From Spirodela intermedia (taxonomy: Eukaryota; Streptophyta; Magnoliopsida; Alismatales; Araceae): a stretch of 64,000 bases of DNA. The notes beneath the pieces were generated by a model. The model was given only the letters and a program-made list of their open reading frames with translations. It did no database searches and was not told the origin of the DNA. Within the stretch, counting starts at the first letter, position 1, and each line of letters opens with the position of its first letter. The stretch is taken from positions 2,264,501 through 2,328,500 of the forward strand of contig LR746275.1 of NCBI GenBank assembly GCA_902729315.2, written 5' to 3'. The translations under genes and the position numbers were made by a program. Shown in pieces: positions 25,301-35,294 of this stretch.

Positions 25301-28192
25301 ATGATATGAGAAATGTGCTCAAGTTTTTATGCTTGCCATGAACAGAGAACGAAACAAACGCATGAGGACAACATGAATCACAGAAATAGGCAGATTCCAC
25401 TTCTGGTGCACAACAAACTGAGTAGTTTGAAGAATGTATACCCAGATATAGATTTGTTCATTGAAAAAAGAAAAAAAAGGAAATAATACCAAGCAACCAG
25501 TTCTGGCGCTATTAAAAAGGGTCCGCAGTCCAAGAAAGGTAAAATCAGTCCATTTAAATTGTACTGACTTTTCTCAGTCATTTTCATCGATTGACCAATT
25601 TTTAATTTCGTTTCCACATTTAGTCTTCTTGATAGCTCAAGAGTAGTACAAGGAAACTAAACTTTCTAACGTGTTAAAAGAGTGCCTAAAAGGAAAGAAA
25701 GTGGAAAATCTATAAGCATCCTAGAATGAATATTGCTCTCTGCGAAAAACACTGGGTTCCAGATAAAACAAAGTGCCCAAGTGTGAAAGGCACTGAGAAG
25801 CTAATCAAAGAAAAAAGTGTTCAACATTTTGTTTTTCTAAATAATAGGCATTAAGTACTTTATTAAGAACCCAACTGAAGATAACAATTTACTCTGTGAT
25901 TTTTCAATTATTTTTCATGTAAGAAACCGTGCTTGAACCTCTACATATTCTTTTCTGAACTGATGGAATCAAATGGAAACTTGAGGATGAAATTTTAAAA
26001 TAACTAGAGTTATCAGTGAGCATACTGAATAATTAACGAAAACAGAAACATGAAGAATTCAGCTATACCAAGAAATTAAACAAGGGTAAAAGAAAGAATG
26101 CAGTATGACACTATCAATATCACGTCATTATTCCAGCGATCTTTCAAACAAGAAAAAAAAAGGAATGGAGAAGTACAAAACAGAGGAATCGCTCACTTCA
26201 ACCTTCGGATGGAAGCAACCTCCAGAAGAGAGAAGGTTATCAAGATCACAAATCTGAAGACAATGACCATAGACTCAAATAAATGTCTGCGATCCGAAGT
26301 GTTTCACAGAAAAATTCCTTCAAATGGCGTTTCTTATACATGATTCACTCAGGATAGGCATTTATTTCTTCTTTTCCATCCAGCACCCAGACTATTCTAC
26401 CCTTATCTGAAATCTTTTACCACCTCCCAACTTTATTCCATCTTTTCAAGTTAAGTAAGCACTTCAGTTTATTTTCTCCCACAGATTTCCCCCATGAACT
26501 TCTTCTTTGTAGACATTTCAGACTCACCGAATCAGCACTCTCAAAGTCGAAACTACCCTCGAAACTCCTTCCAGATGATGAAGCACAGAAGGGCCCATAC
26601 AACTTTATCCGATTTTATTATGAATCTAAGCACCATAAAAATATCTGAACTGATATATGTAAACTGATAGATATTTTGACGATTAGAGATCGGAAACTAT
26701 ATCCCTGCACTTCCTAACCTCTGTCAGTCAGAGAGCTCTAACCACGGCAACAAAAAATTATTTTATTCATTTTCCATATTATATCGAAAATTCATAGAAC
26801 TGCGTGGAAACACTAATACCCATCATTTTTGCCGTGTTTCTTACACAGTCCAGCAAAAACATAGGAATCATCTATGAAGGACATGGTATCCATACAAAAT
26901 AATACACGCATATGTCAACTTCACTAAACTGCAAGGCTTATAGTAATGCTCCTATGCATGGCTTTCCATGAGAACAATACTGCAGATTCCAGCTCCTTTT
27001 ACATTCAAGGAGGGAATGGGCTATCAACATTTCAAGTAGCACTACGTTTCCTCGCTCAACAGTTTAAAATCACCCTAATAAATAGATCTGCATCTTCTAC
27101 TAGCATCTGAAACTATTTGTGAAAGTCAAATTCCCTTCAACTGAATAATTTTCATCAGTAACCAACGAAAGCAGCTCTTTCCTCCCTTGGTTTTAAGAAT
27201 CTATTTGATTAATTATCAAACCTAACAAGATAAAATGATGTTAAGATATCTATATTTGCTGAAATATCATCCTCAAGAGAGCAAAACTTATATCTGGTGC
27301 TTCTGCCAGCGCCCAAGCATTGAATAACATTTCAAGTAAACTCGTTAATTTTCCTCAATAGAAGCTTTTCTACCAGGAATAGTGCCATAATGTGACTCAT
27401 GACCCATAAAATCCTTCCAAAAACAAACTGGCAAACACATTTTTCATTTGTTTGGCACATGGAAGCATGAGGAAAGATAGCCACGATGCTCAAAGAATGT
27501 TTTCGGATCACCGTCAGCGTCATTCATTGTTACAAAACGAGAGTGCCGAACATCAGGGGAAAATGCAAAAATATTCAAGTTGATACGCCACCAAGAAGAT
27601 ACACGGGTCGTATCGACAAAGAAATTGTCGAATTACCTGCCAGAACCAAAGCGGATGAACTCGACGCCTGATTTCCCTGACCGGGAGTACCATGATTTCC
27701 TTGATCATGTCTCTGATCCCCCGACAGATTCTTCACGGCTCCATATTCGGCGTTCACCTTCAAGGAAAACTCATATTGTAAGCAGCCGCAGTAAGAACCA
27801 GAATGCAGCATCCGCCATTCCAGATATCTACGCTGGTTCAAGATATATGTAGAGCGAAACCGAACTGACCTTGTAACTGATCCGAACGCGCTGACTGAGA
27901 GAACCGCCCCGGAGAGACGAAGGGAGGAGAAGGATAACAAACCAGTCAGATTTCAGAAAAGGCGGCAGGTAAAAGAACAGGAAGCGTAGAAGGAAATTAG
28001 GGTTTAAGTACTGGGAGGGAGGAAATCAACCCAGACCAATGCACGATCGGGAGCGTACCTCTCTGGGTCGGGAGGGGCACACTGGCCATGCGTGGGGGAA
28101 AATAGGTCGAGGGCGCGCTTCAGGGACTTGAAGCTGAGCTTTTTCAGCGACTGCGGCTCCACGGGCTCCATTGCCGCGGCGGGCCCGGGCAT
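19129..28192 (-). CDS. PRL1: Pleiotropic regulatory locus 1, WD40 protein of the Prp19/MAC complex
   Basis: Seventeen minus-strand exons (listed from the 5' end of the gene): 28059-28192, 27870-27894, 27637-27757, 25206-25284, 25019-25084, 24391-24475, 22796-22888, 22316-22379, 22102-22197, 21909-22010, 21529-21612, 20476-20536, 20327-20393, 20094-20161, 19616-19680, 19414-19491 and 19129-19301. They total 1461 nt, or 486 aa, which is the Arabidopsis PRL1 length as I recall it. The N-terminus has [20 protein letters not shown], then a variable Ser/Gly linker, then the conserved [16 protein letters not shown]. Seven WD repeats follow, with [67 protein letters not shown] and [16 protein letters not shown]1 is a nuclear component of the NineTeen/MOS4-associated splicing complex and in Arabidopsis also affects sugar and hormone signalling, immunity and miRNA levels. 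Exon 2 is only 25 nt. Two donors are weak (GTTATT after 20476, GTTTTT after 25019). The 2.35-kb intron at 25285-27636 contains nothing I recognise. Confidence 0.97.
19336..19380. repeat. (CT)n microsatellite in the last PRL1 intron
   Basis: A pure CT run of about 45 bp lies inside the 112-bp intron between the last two PRL1 exons. Read in the gene's sense direction it is (GA)n and lies upstream of a short acceptor tract. Confidence 0.95.
20232..20305. repeat. 25-bp direct repeat in a PRL1 intron
   Basis: An identical 25-bp word occurs at 20232-20256 and 20281-20305, separated by an AT-rich 24-bp spacer with a poly-T run. It looks like a recent small duplication or slippage event within the 165-bp intron between exons 20094-20161 and 20327-20393. 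Confidence 0.9.
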
Positions 28193-28307
28193 CGCCGCCT
28201 ACCACCCACCAACACCTGAAAGGAAGAAGAGGTGCGTGCACCCTCCCACAGTCTTCCAATAAATCTTCCCCCCGCCCCTCCCCCGCCCCTCAACGTCTGT
28301 CTATACC

Positions 28308-28339
<32 letters not shown>

Positions 28340-28675
28340 ACTATAGCGCACATGCTTATCCCGTTAAGTAGCAATACGGTGGCGCCGGTCCGAGAATAGG
28401 AATGAGAGAGAGAGAGAGGGTGGGGAACAAATCTCGAAATTCTCTCAGATGGGTCTTTCCCTCTCTAGAGTAAGACCCTATTCTTGGTCCATTGACATCA
28501 TTAAATAGAACAATCTTCCGTGTTTTCCATAAATAAGTAACTCAGATCTCGCAAATTTTCTCGATTTTTAAGCTCGAATGAGTCAGAATGAGACCCAGTT
28601 TCACATTATTCGGGAGACTGAGACGACCCCCGCTCCTGCCTTGAAGAATGAATAAATATCACTTACAGTTGACTC
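28193..28675. other. Spacer between PRL1 start and SLX1 stop
   Basis: This 483-bp stretch must contain the PRL1 promoter and 5' leader and the 3' UTR of SLX1, both genes being on the minus strand. GA-rich words occur at 28404-28420 and TTTAAT/AATAAA-like words near 28500-28660. No additional gene is seen. Confidence 0.5.
28312..28339. repeat. (CT)n microsatellite in the PRL1 5' flank
   Basis: The tract lies about 120 bp upstream of the PRL1 ATG, in the leader or core promoter. In the gene's sense direction it reads (GA)n. Confidence 0.9.
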
Positions 28676-31076
28676 TCAGAAAGGTGACCCAGTCAAGTCG
28701 ATGACCTCCGCGCAGATGGAAGCACTGTTCCTGAAGGAACCCACTCTGCAGCTCGACGGCGTCGAGAGATCTATCACCTCCAGTGAAGTTCCATGGCCGG
28801 CTGTTCTTGGCGGCGATGGCCGCCCCATCCGGCCCAGATTTCTCCTGCTCGGGCGGTCATCTCCCCCTTCGCTCTGGGTCTTCTTCAACGTATGCGCCCT
28901 CAGTTCTTCATCAGATTCCACATCCTTCGAACGGCAGATGGGTTCGTCGATATGCTCCTCTCTCTCCTCAAGAACATGATGATGATCTAGCGCATTTCCC
29001 CCTTCGCTCTGGATCTTCTTCAACGTATGCATCCTCAGTTCTTCATCAGATTCCACATCCTTCGGACGGCAGATGGGTTCGTCGATACGCTCCTCTCTCT
29101 CCTCAAGAACATGACGATGATCTAGATCATCACCATCATCGTCGTCTTCATCGAAGGTTATATTCTCCGTGTAGCAGGGGAGTTCATCCATGGGAAGAAC
29201 AGTAGTCCTCATGTGCTTAGGCAACCTGGGGCAGTGGGCAGAGTGCGAGGTGTACTTGGTGGAGAAGAAGTTCACAGAGAGACTGAACCTGGCGGAGGAG
29301 GAGGAACGAGCAGTCAAGGATTTGGAGCCGTTGACGGGGAAGAGGGTGGTATTATCTCGTTACCTCTCCCACTGAGGAAGAGTGAGCATCGTGTAGGCGA
29401 GCTTCATCTTGTTCATCAGCCCGGACAGGGATTTGAAGCTCGAAGCTGCTTCTCTCACAGCTTTGGACTCCCTTGGGTGTTGCCATGCCCATTCGAACTG
29501 AGGAATTGTTTAAATAAAATGAAAAACTGAGAGACCGAGGGTAAGAACCCTAAATAAATCAATAGATTCAGAGTGAGTAGAACCGCAGAATTCAGCATCC
29601 TGCAGTTTAGTGAATGGTATGGAAGTGCTTCTGTTCTGCTGCACGATAAATGATAGCCACGTTTCTTTCTGTCTTAGAGGAGATTCCTCGAGAGAGATCT
29701 CTAGTTTTGATATTTCGTCAAATAAAGTTAAGGATGACACCAAAAAAAGAGAGGCAAAAGTCAACGCTCACTGTCGGAATCAGACCCACTGTCGACGGAA
29801 TCAAAACGTAAATATTCTCCATGGCAGGTATATTTACCCTGTTAATTAAAGAAAAACGGATACTAATCGCTCAGAAATCAATCTATAAGAGAATGCTTTT
29901 ATTGAATCACGCACTGAACAACTCAAAGAAATCAGTTCCTGGATTTCCCATGACTTCTTATGCTGTTTCAATTTAAACTGCAAATTATTTATGCAAAAAT
30001 CTGAAAGCAGGGTCACCTGTAGGGCAGACACTTTAGAAGGAAACCCATGTATGCAGAGTACCATCTCCCAAGGGCGTTTACTTTTGGTCCTCCATGCACC
30101 ACATCTTATTTCCCCATTATGTTGTCTGATTCGTCGGCGGGGGTTGACCGTAAATCTGCATGAGCCAGATAAACACATAAGATGGGTCTATGTAGTCACA
30201 GGATAGTTATCTCACAAAGACACTGCCACCGTCCTAGCTTATTCATTCTCCACAAAGCTTGCTCTCTACAGAAAACCATGGTGTTGTAATTAGCTGGACA
30301 TCAGAAGCTTATGAAGATCTGGGACTGGAGGAAACGTTTCTTGAGGAATCTGAAACAATTTAGTCAACCCGCAATGTTTCTGGAGGAATAGGCCAAGTGA
30401 GGTAAGACCCACGAGAGGAGACACAGACATCTGAAGAGATTCAACCTCTCTGCCATCAATCATCGTCTCTTGTTGCCTGTCTGCTTCAATGATTACTCTT
30501 TTGGTCGGGCTCAGGAGGATAAATATCTACTGAAACGACAGAGAATGGTAATCACCCGGGCAAATGCACAATGTTACACGAGTTCAATCCGTCATAACGT
30601 TGCCAAGATAAAAGAATAGGCAAGAAAGAGAGCGAAAATCATTCCTAGAAAGAATAACTCGAGGTGTAGATATTCCGTGAAAAAAAAACTTTGAAAGGAT
30701 TTTACCTAAGAGGAAAACTGGTTAGGCTACTTTACATAGGAAAAAAACTTCGAGCCATAAGGGAGCATTTATTGTGGAAACTTAGAAAAAAAAAAGGAAG
30801 AGGAAGAGATCCGTCAGAGAGTAAACTGTGCAGAAGGAAAGAAAAATTATCAAGCGGATCGAAATAATTTCTTCGTGGGGGGAGGGGGGGGAAGAGAATT
30901 GGCACTTGTATGAGATTTAGTTGGCACCCGATGTAAGTATGCCCCTTGTAACGAGGGCACAAGGAACACAGCAGGTAGCAAGCAAAGAATCCACTCTTCT
31001 CAGCCAAAGTCTCCTCCACGTCCTCTCCCTCTGGTTCCACAGTTAGAGTTCCCGTCTGGTGCTTAGATCCTCTCAT
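28676..31076 (-). CDS. SLX1: GIY-YIG structure-specific endonuclease SLX1 / HIGLE-type
   Basis: Four minus-strand exons: 30928-31076, 30017-30155, 29364-29497 and 28676-29288, joined in frame to 344 aa. The GIY-YIG domain covers residues about 30-110: FACYLL (Y34) and TYIG (Y48), the basic cluster [12 protein letters not shown] (56-65), [13 protein letters not shown], and FEWAWQHP with the likely metal-binding E98. SLX1 family enzymes cut branched DNA. The Arabidopsis member (AT2G30350, HIGLE) has been reported to bind HYL1 and SERRATE. The C-terminal third is unusual. There is an acidic run ([10 protein letters not shown], 186-195), then two tandem 45-residue copies (196-240 and 241-285), then a tail with EVIDLS (311-316) and EVIDLT (335-340), which resemble SUMO-interacting motifs. 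No Cys/His zinc finger like that at the yeast or animal SLX1 C-terminus is visible. The start at 31076 gives MRGSKHQTG; an acceptor-like site at about 31099 suggests a leader intron. Confidence 0.93.
28862..29131 (-). repeat. 135-bp in-frame tandem duplication in SLX1 exon 4
   Basis: Two adjacent copies, about 28862-28996 and 28997-29131, are offset by exactly 135 bp. They encode 45-residue units beginning [20 protein letters not shown] and [20 protein letters not shown]. The copies differ at only about seven residues, so the duplication is young. Both copies carry acidic/coiled-coil-like text (LEEREE, ESDEEL, LKK). Confidence 0.95.
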
Positions 31077-32964
31077 CTTGTTTCCCTTGCCTGCACACTG
31101 GAGCGAAAATACTGCAGTTAGGGTTTTGCGCAGATGACTAGAATAATCGTTTCGAAAAATCTCCACCAAAAACGAGATAATCTGTCGACGTTGTACAGCA
31201 TTTTCTGTTCATCCGAGGATCAATTATTCATTCCGATAACAATATCACAACGATCATCGCGACCGAGAAGGCAATAATCTCTCCGACGGACTACCAGGGA
31301 GACTGTCGGAAAGATAGGAAACGTCGGTGGCAGCGAACATCATTCCACTCGACAGACGGAGTAAGAAATGGAATTAGAGGGAGGAGGAAAGAGAAAGCAC
31401 ACCAGAGGCGATAGGGGAGAGGCCCTGGCGCGAACTTGAGCAGCACCGATCGGGTACGAGACGATCCCTGGGGTCTGAGAAGGCTCCCACACTATAGAAG
31501 AAGAGGGAAACGACGACGAAGCGTAATCCCTCCCCGATTGACGAAGAGATCTCTTCCTCCTCGCCCCCAAGGGACTCTAATTTTGAAAAGACCGAACTAG
31601 CCGTTGGTTGGGCGAGGAGGTACGGTTAGACGGCTGATATAACCATTTCCTCCCTTTATCTTATTTTTAAATTATAATTATTATTTTTATGAAAGGCATG
31701 AGAGAACAGCTCCTTGTAAATTCTCTCTCTCTCGCTAGGACCTCGAGCTCGACTGTTTCTCTGATGATGGCTCCATCTAGGTGTCTATCGATAACAATCA
31801 GATACTTTAGGGGGTTTTGTATAAAGTTAATTGGGCTTCATTCGCAGAAAGTTCTTACTGCGGCCTTGATGCGGCGGAGGCCATTCAATTTGGATCTGTT
31901 TACTGGGCCTACGGTTATGACTAAGGGCCCAATAAAAAGGTAATGGCCCATTATGAAATATCATGCTTCTAGGCCTGGTTCGGTCAGCCAGATCAAGTAG
32001 ACATGCGGCTACGATCGAATCAATCAGATCGAGCGATCCACACTACAACTGAACTCCTTTTTCAAATAAAATATAGACATAGATACCGTAATTTTGTATT
32101 ATTCAGATAAATAATTTAATTGCGTTAAAGGTGGCATAGGAAATATTTTATCGCGAGTGGAGTTTTTAGAAAAAGGGATGGCACTCTTATTCATGAATGG
32201 TGTATTCACTTTATACTAAAATACTCCATTTTTTATTCAGTAAAAAAAGTAGAAAAAAATAGGAGCTTATTTTTTGTCTGGATTTTTTAGGGACTAAACT
32301 ACAAAACTCCGTCGATTTATGACGGTCTTAAACTAAAGAAATTAAATAATAATCGACAATTATGAGGTTTTACTCATCAGTAAATTAATGAACGCGTCAG
32401 AGTGGGTTTAACGCTCCAATAACGCCAGTGGGTTCCACGAAAAGATTTGGAATCCTATTGAAATGTCCCGCGCCGCCGTTGACCCGGCAGAAGAGGAGCA
32501 AGTGGGGCCAAGAGGACTATAACACCCCCTTCCTTCCATGTTAAAAAATTGAGGACGTGATAAAAGAAATGACGAGATAATCTCAAATCTCTTCTCAAGT
32601 TTGGTACTTAACGGGTTTTCTTGGCTTTTTTAAGAAAATAGCACGTCTTCCACTCACAAGCAGAAAAAAGTCAACCTTTTTTCTTTGTCTCGATTTACAA
32701 TTAAAACCATGTTATTTGCTAAAATACGTAGACTTTAGAGAGCGAGAGAGCAGGAAGACAGAGAGAGAGAGCGAGAGAGAGAGAGCAGGAATATTATGAA
32801 AAATCTATTTAAAAAGACGGCTTTCTTCTAGATGTCGGCATTTGGAGCCAGTGGGGCCCACATTGACTGTTGAAGCATCCGGCAGTTTGGGGGGCGCTCT
32901 GACTATGGGCCCCACACCGGCGGCTGCTGCTGCTCGATCGTGGCGTCTGTGGAGCTCACTTGGA

Positions 32965-32970
32965 CACGTG
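32965..32970 (+). promoter_or_regulatory. G-box core CACGTG, distal DRM1 upstream
   Basis: CACGTG in the context ACACGTGC lies about 740 bp upstream of the DRM1 ATG. G-box/ABRE elements are bound by bZIP and bHLH factors. This is a word match only. Confidence 0.35.
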
Positions 32971-33094
32971 CCTCCCGCCATAACGGCTTCTCAGACCACA
33001 CATTGGGCGGTCCCGAATTGAAGGCCCATTCATTGGACGGCTTCGATTAACCATTCCCTGGCCTAACTGATCCAACGGTCATCTACGGAGTACC

Positions 33095-33114
33095 GTTTGG
33101 TGGTACCACCAAAC
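33095..33114. promoter_or_regulatory. Perfect 20-bp palindrome upstream of DRM1
   Basis: GTTTGGTGGTACCACCAAAC is its own reverse complement over 20 bp with no spacer, about 595 bp upstream of the DRM1 ATG. Each arm contains ACCAAAC, which resembles MYB recognition words. It could be a dimer binding site or chance. Confidence 0.6.
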
Positions 33115-33417
33115 TTCCGCAGCCTGAGGAGCTCCTCCTTCACGGAGTCACTGGGCGAGGAGGGAGGGGTTTTCGTAAATTTTCCAAAGCTTAGTGAAAA
33201 TACGAAAGAGTGCTCGGCCGACGCCCGTGAGCTGCGGCGCTCGTTTACTTTTTCTTAATTGCTCATTTCGAGGTCAACAAATTCCACGTCTTCCGGAACC
33301 CTTAGTGCTAGAAGTGTTTGACCGTCCAGATATGATCTAGCGGTTGAAATCGCTTCGGCAGCTGGCAGGAATCGGACTGGCCCCCACGCGGGCGGCCAAT
33401 AGCGCGTGAGATTCTGC

Positions 33418-33423
33418 CACGTG
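33418..33423 (+). promoter_or_regulatory. G-box (CCACGTGG) in the DRM1 promoter
   Basis: CACGTG within CCACGTGG lies about 150 bp upstream of the TATA-like box of DRM1. This position suits a functional ABRE/G-box. DRM1/ARP genes are known to respond to ABA, sugar starvation and dormancy, which fits. Confidence 0.5.
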
Positions 33424-33567
33424 GAAGGAATCCGTCGCCAGACACCGCGCAACCTTTGTCACGTCGATCTTATCCGGGGGGCAGGGGGAGACGAGGGGCA
33501 TCTTATCCATCTGCCACATCAGGAAGTGTACTATTTAGATCGACGGCTGAGGATCCTCCGATGGGTC

Positions 33568-33575
33568 TTTAAATA
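33568..33575 (+). promoter_or_regulatory. TATA-like box of DRM1
   Basis: TTTAAATA lies 133-140 bp upstream of the ATG at 33708. A transcription start near 33600 would give a leader of about 105 nt. Confidence 0.5.
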
Positions 33576-33707
33576 CGGTCTCTCCAAATAAGGTGTTTCA
33601 TTTCGCTGGTTTCGGATTGTGGAGTGGCGGTTGCGGTTTAACTCTGGTGATCTGCTTATCAGCCCGCGCTTTCGAGGCGGAGATCGGAGGTGGTTGGCGG
33701 CGCCGCC

Positions 33708-34631
33708 ATGGGGCTTCTTGACAAGCTGTGGGATGACACCGTGGCTGGCCCCCGGCCGGAGTCAGGCCTCGGCAAACTGCGAAAGTACTCCAACTTCGTC
33801 GCGCCGCGGATCGACACTTCAGTCAAAGGTGAGGAACTCTGGCGTGGATCTGATCATCGGAGATGCCTGCGGGGAGAATGAACCAGTCTGGTCGTCCGAT
33901 CTGGCACTGGTTCCGCTCAGATCCGGCTTTCTCTCGTTGTTGTTCGATCTCACTTCTTATGGTGGCCTGCCTGTGGTAGTGGCAGAGATAGCGGGGGACA
34001 TGGGGAGGACTGGAGGCGGAGAGGACTCGCCGGAGGCGACGCCGCGGGTGACGCGGAGCATAATGATCAAGAGGCCGTCGGGGAGCCCCGCGGCGACGCC
34101 GCCGGAGTCGCCGGCGGGGTCGACTCCTCCGTTATCGCCGTTCTTCGGTAAGGGTTTTTTTGCCGATCCAGTACTAAACTACAAAACGGAAAAGTTAAAA
34201 CGATGTGAACGATGGACAGTTAAGATGACTGAATTACCCTCGGAAATATCCCGAGATACGCCTACTCGAGAGGGCACATTTTAGTACTTTCGGAACAGAA
34301 GAGACGATTCGTCACCCTGCCGGTCTAGAGAAGAGGAATTTTTGGAAGGTTCCGGAAGTTCTCGAGACGAGACCGTGGCTGTCGTTTTCACGCTCCGTCA
34401 TTACAGTGAAAATTTTAGTCTAACGAATCTAAAGGCTGCTGTCATCCCTCTCAAATAAAGTGTCTCAAAATCTCAGGTGGCGGCGGGCGGAGGGAGTGGA
34501 ACCGGTTCCGCCGGAAATCCACGTCCGACGCGTACGACAGAGCGGCAGCGGCGGGCGGCAGCGGCGGGGGAGTCACGCCGACGGCGGCGGCGCCGTCCAG
34601 CAGACCTTCTTTCCCTCCCTTCGAAGTGTAA
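33708..34631 (+). CDS. DRM1: Dormancy-associated / auxin-repressed protein (DRM1/ARP family)
   Basis: Three exons: 33708-33828, 33986-34147 and 34477-34631, joined in frame to 145 aa. The family signature is clear: MGLLDKLWDDTVAGPRPESG, LGKLRKYSNF at the N-terminus, VTRSIMIKRPSGSP in the middle, a Pro/Ser stretch (TPPESPAGSTPPLSPF), and RFRRKSTSDAYDRA near the C-terminus. DRM1/ARP proteins are small, intrinsically disordered, and strongly expressed in dormant buds and arrested tissue; their biochemical role is not established. This copy is somewhat longer than the usual 110-130 aa because of a Gly/Ala-rich insert after SDAYDRA. Its promoter has a TATA-like box and a G-box. It is convergent with CPSF100, with stop codons 663 bp apart. 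Confidence 0.93.
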
Positions 34632-35294
34632 GCGCTTCCCGTCCGCCAGAGACCAAGGTTAGCTAGCAGATAGACGGATAGTCGAGGAGAGAGGCAGGCA
34701 GGGAGATAGGTAAATAGATGGATGGCGGGAGGAGAGGAGTGTGATCCTTCCCGGCTTCCTCGGTGTTTTCTCTTTCTTGCCGGTGATGGTGTGAGTTTTG
34801 AGTGCAGCAGTGTGCGGAGTCCTGGTACCGTACGGCGTCTAGTCCGGTGAAGTGGTCAGTGTACATATGTACAGGGGCCGCCTGCGTCGCCGTCGTCGTC
34901 GCCAGCGAAGGGACGAGGCTGTAGCCTGCCCCCTTCCCCCCTTCCCCTTCTTGTATAAGAATCTGGCGCTGGCTGTGTAATGTATAACGTCTCCGCGGCG
35001 GGATCTGCGTGGATTGTGTGTGCTCTCCTCCCCACTCTCGCAGTCGAAGAAGTCCTCGGAAGAGGAAACGGTCGTTTTCTCCAAGGAACCCTAGGTTAAC
35101 GAACAAACCGGCACCGGCCCCGAGGGTCCAAAAAAAGAAGGGAATCAACGTGGATTCAAAGAGAAGCCGAGGTTTACAAACGTACCCGGAATCCTCGGGA
35201 CCACAGGAGGAAGTTCCTTGTTGTGGATTGGGCCGTACAGAATACACCACGGCACGTGCGTCCGGGGGAGGAGGAGAGGAGAGGAGGGGGGGGC
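34632..35294. other. Convergent 3' region between DRM1 and CPSF100
   Basis: This stretch holds the 3' UTRs of both genes facing each other. It is GC-rich and open in several frames, including a 248-codon minus-strand frame (34663-35409) that overlaps the CPSF100 last exon in another frame. I regard that frame as chance. No clear AATAAA was found; an AATGTA-like word lies near 34979. Confidence 0.45.

Larger units (their letters stand above)
31077..33707. other. Divergent intergenic region between SLX1 and DRM1
   Basis: The left part (31077-31600) should hold the SLX1 leader and promoter. A 76-aa minus-strand frame at 31340-31570 may be part of a leader exon, but it cannot be joined in frame to the SLX1 ATG with the splice sites I see. 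From 31630 to 32400 the sequence is AT-rich without features. A GA-rich run lies near 32738-32785. From 32850 on it is GC-rich and leads into the DRM1 promoter. No other gene was recognised. Confidence 0.5.

Noticed and set aside
26417-26602. 61-codon minus-strand frame in the large PRL1 intron
   Set aside because: No family match and PRL1 is complete without it.
31340-31570. Possible upstream first exon of SLX1 starting MGARRKRSLRQ
   Set aside because: The available donor and acceptor combinations do not join it in frame with MRGSKHQTG, and family members start near the latter. It is at most untranslated leader.
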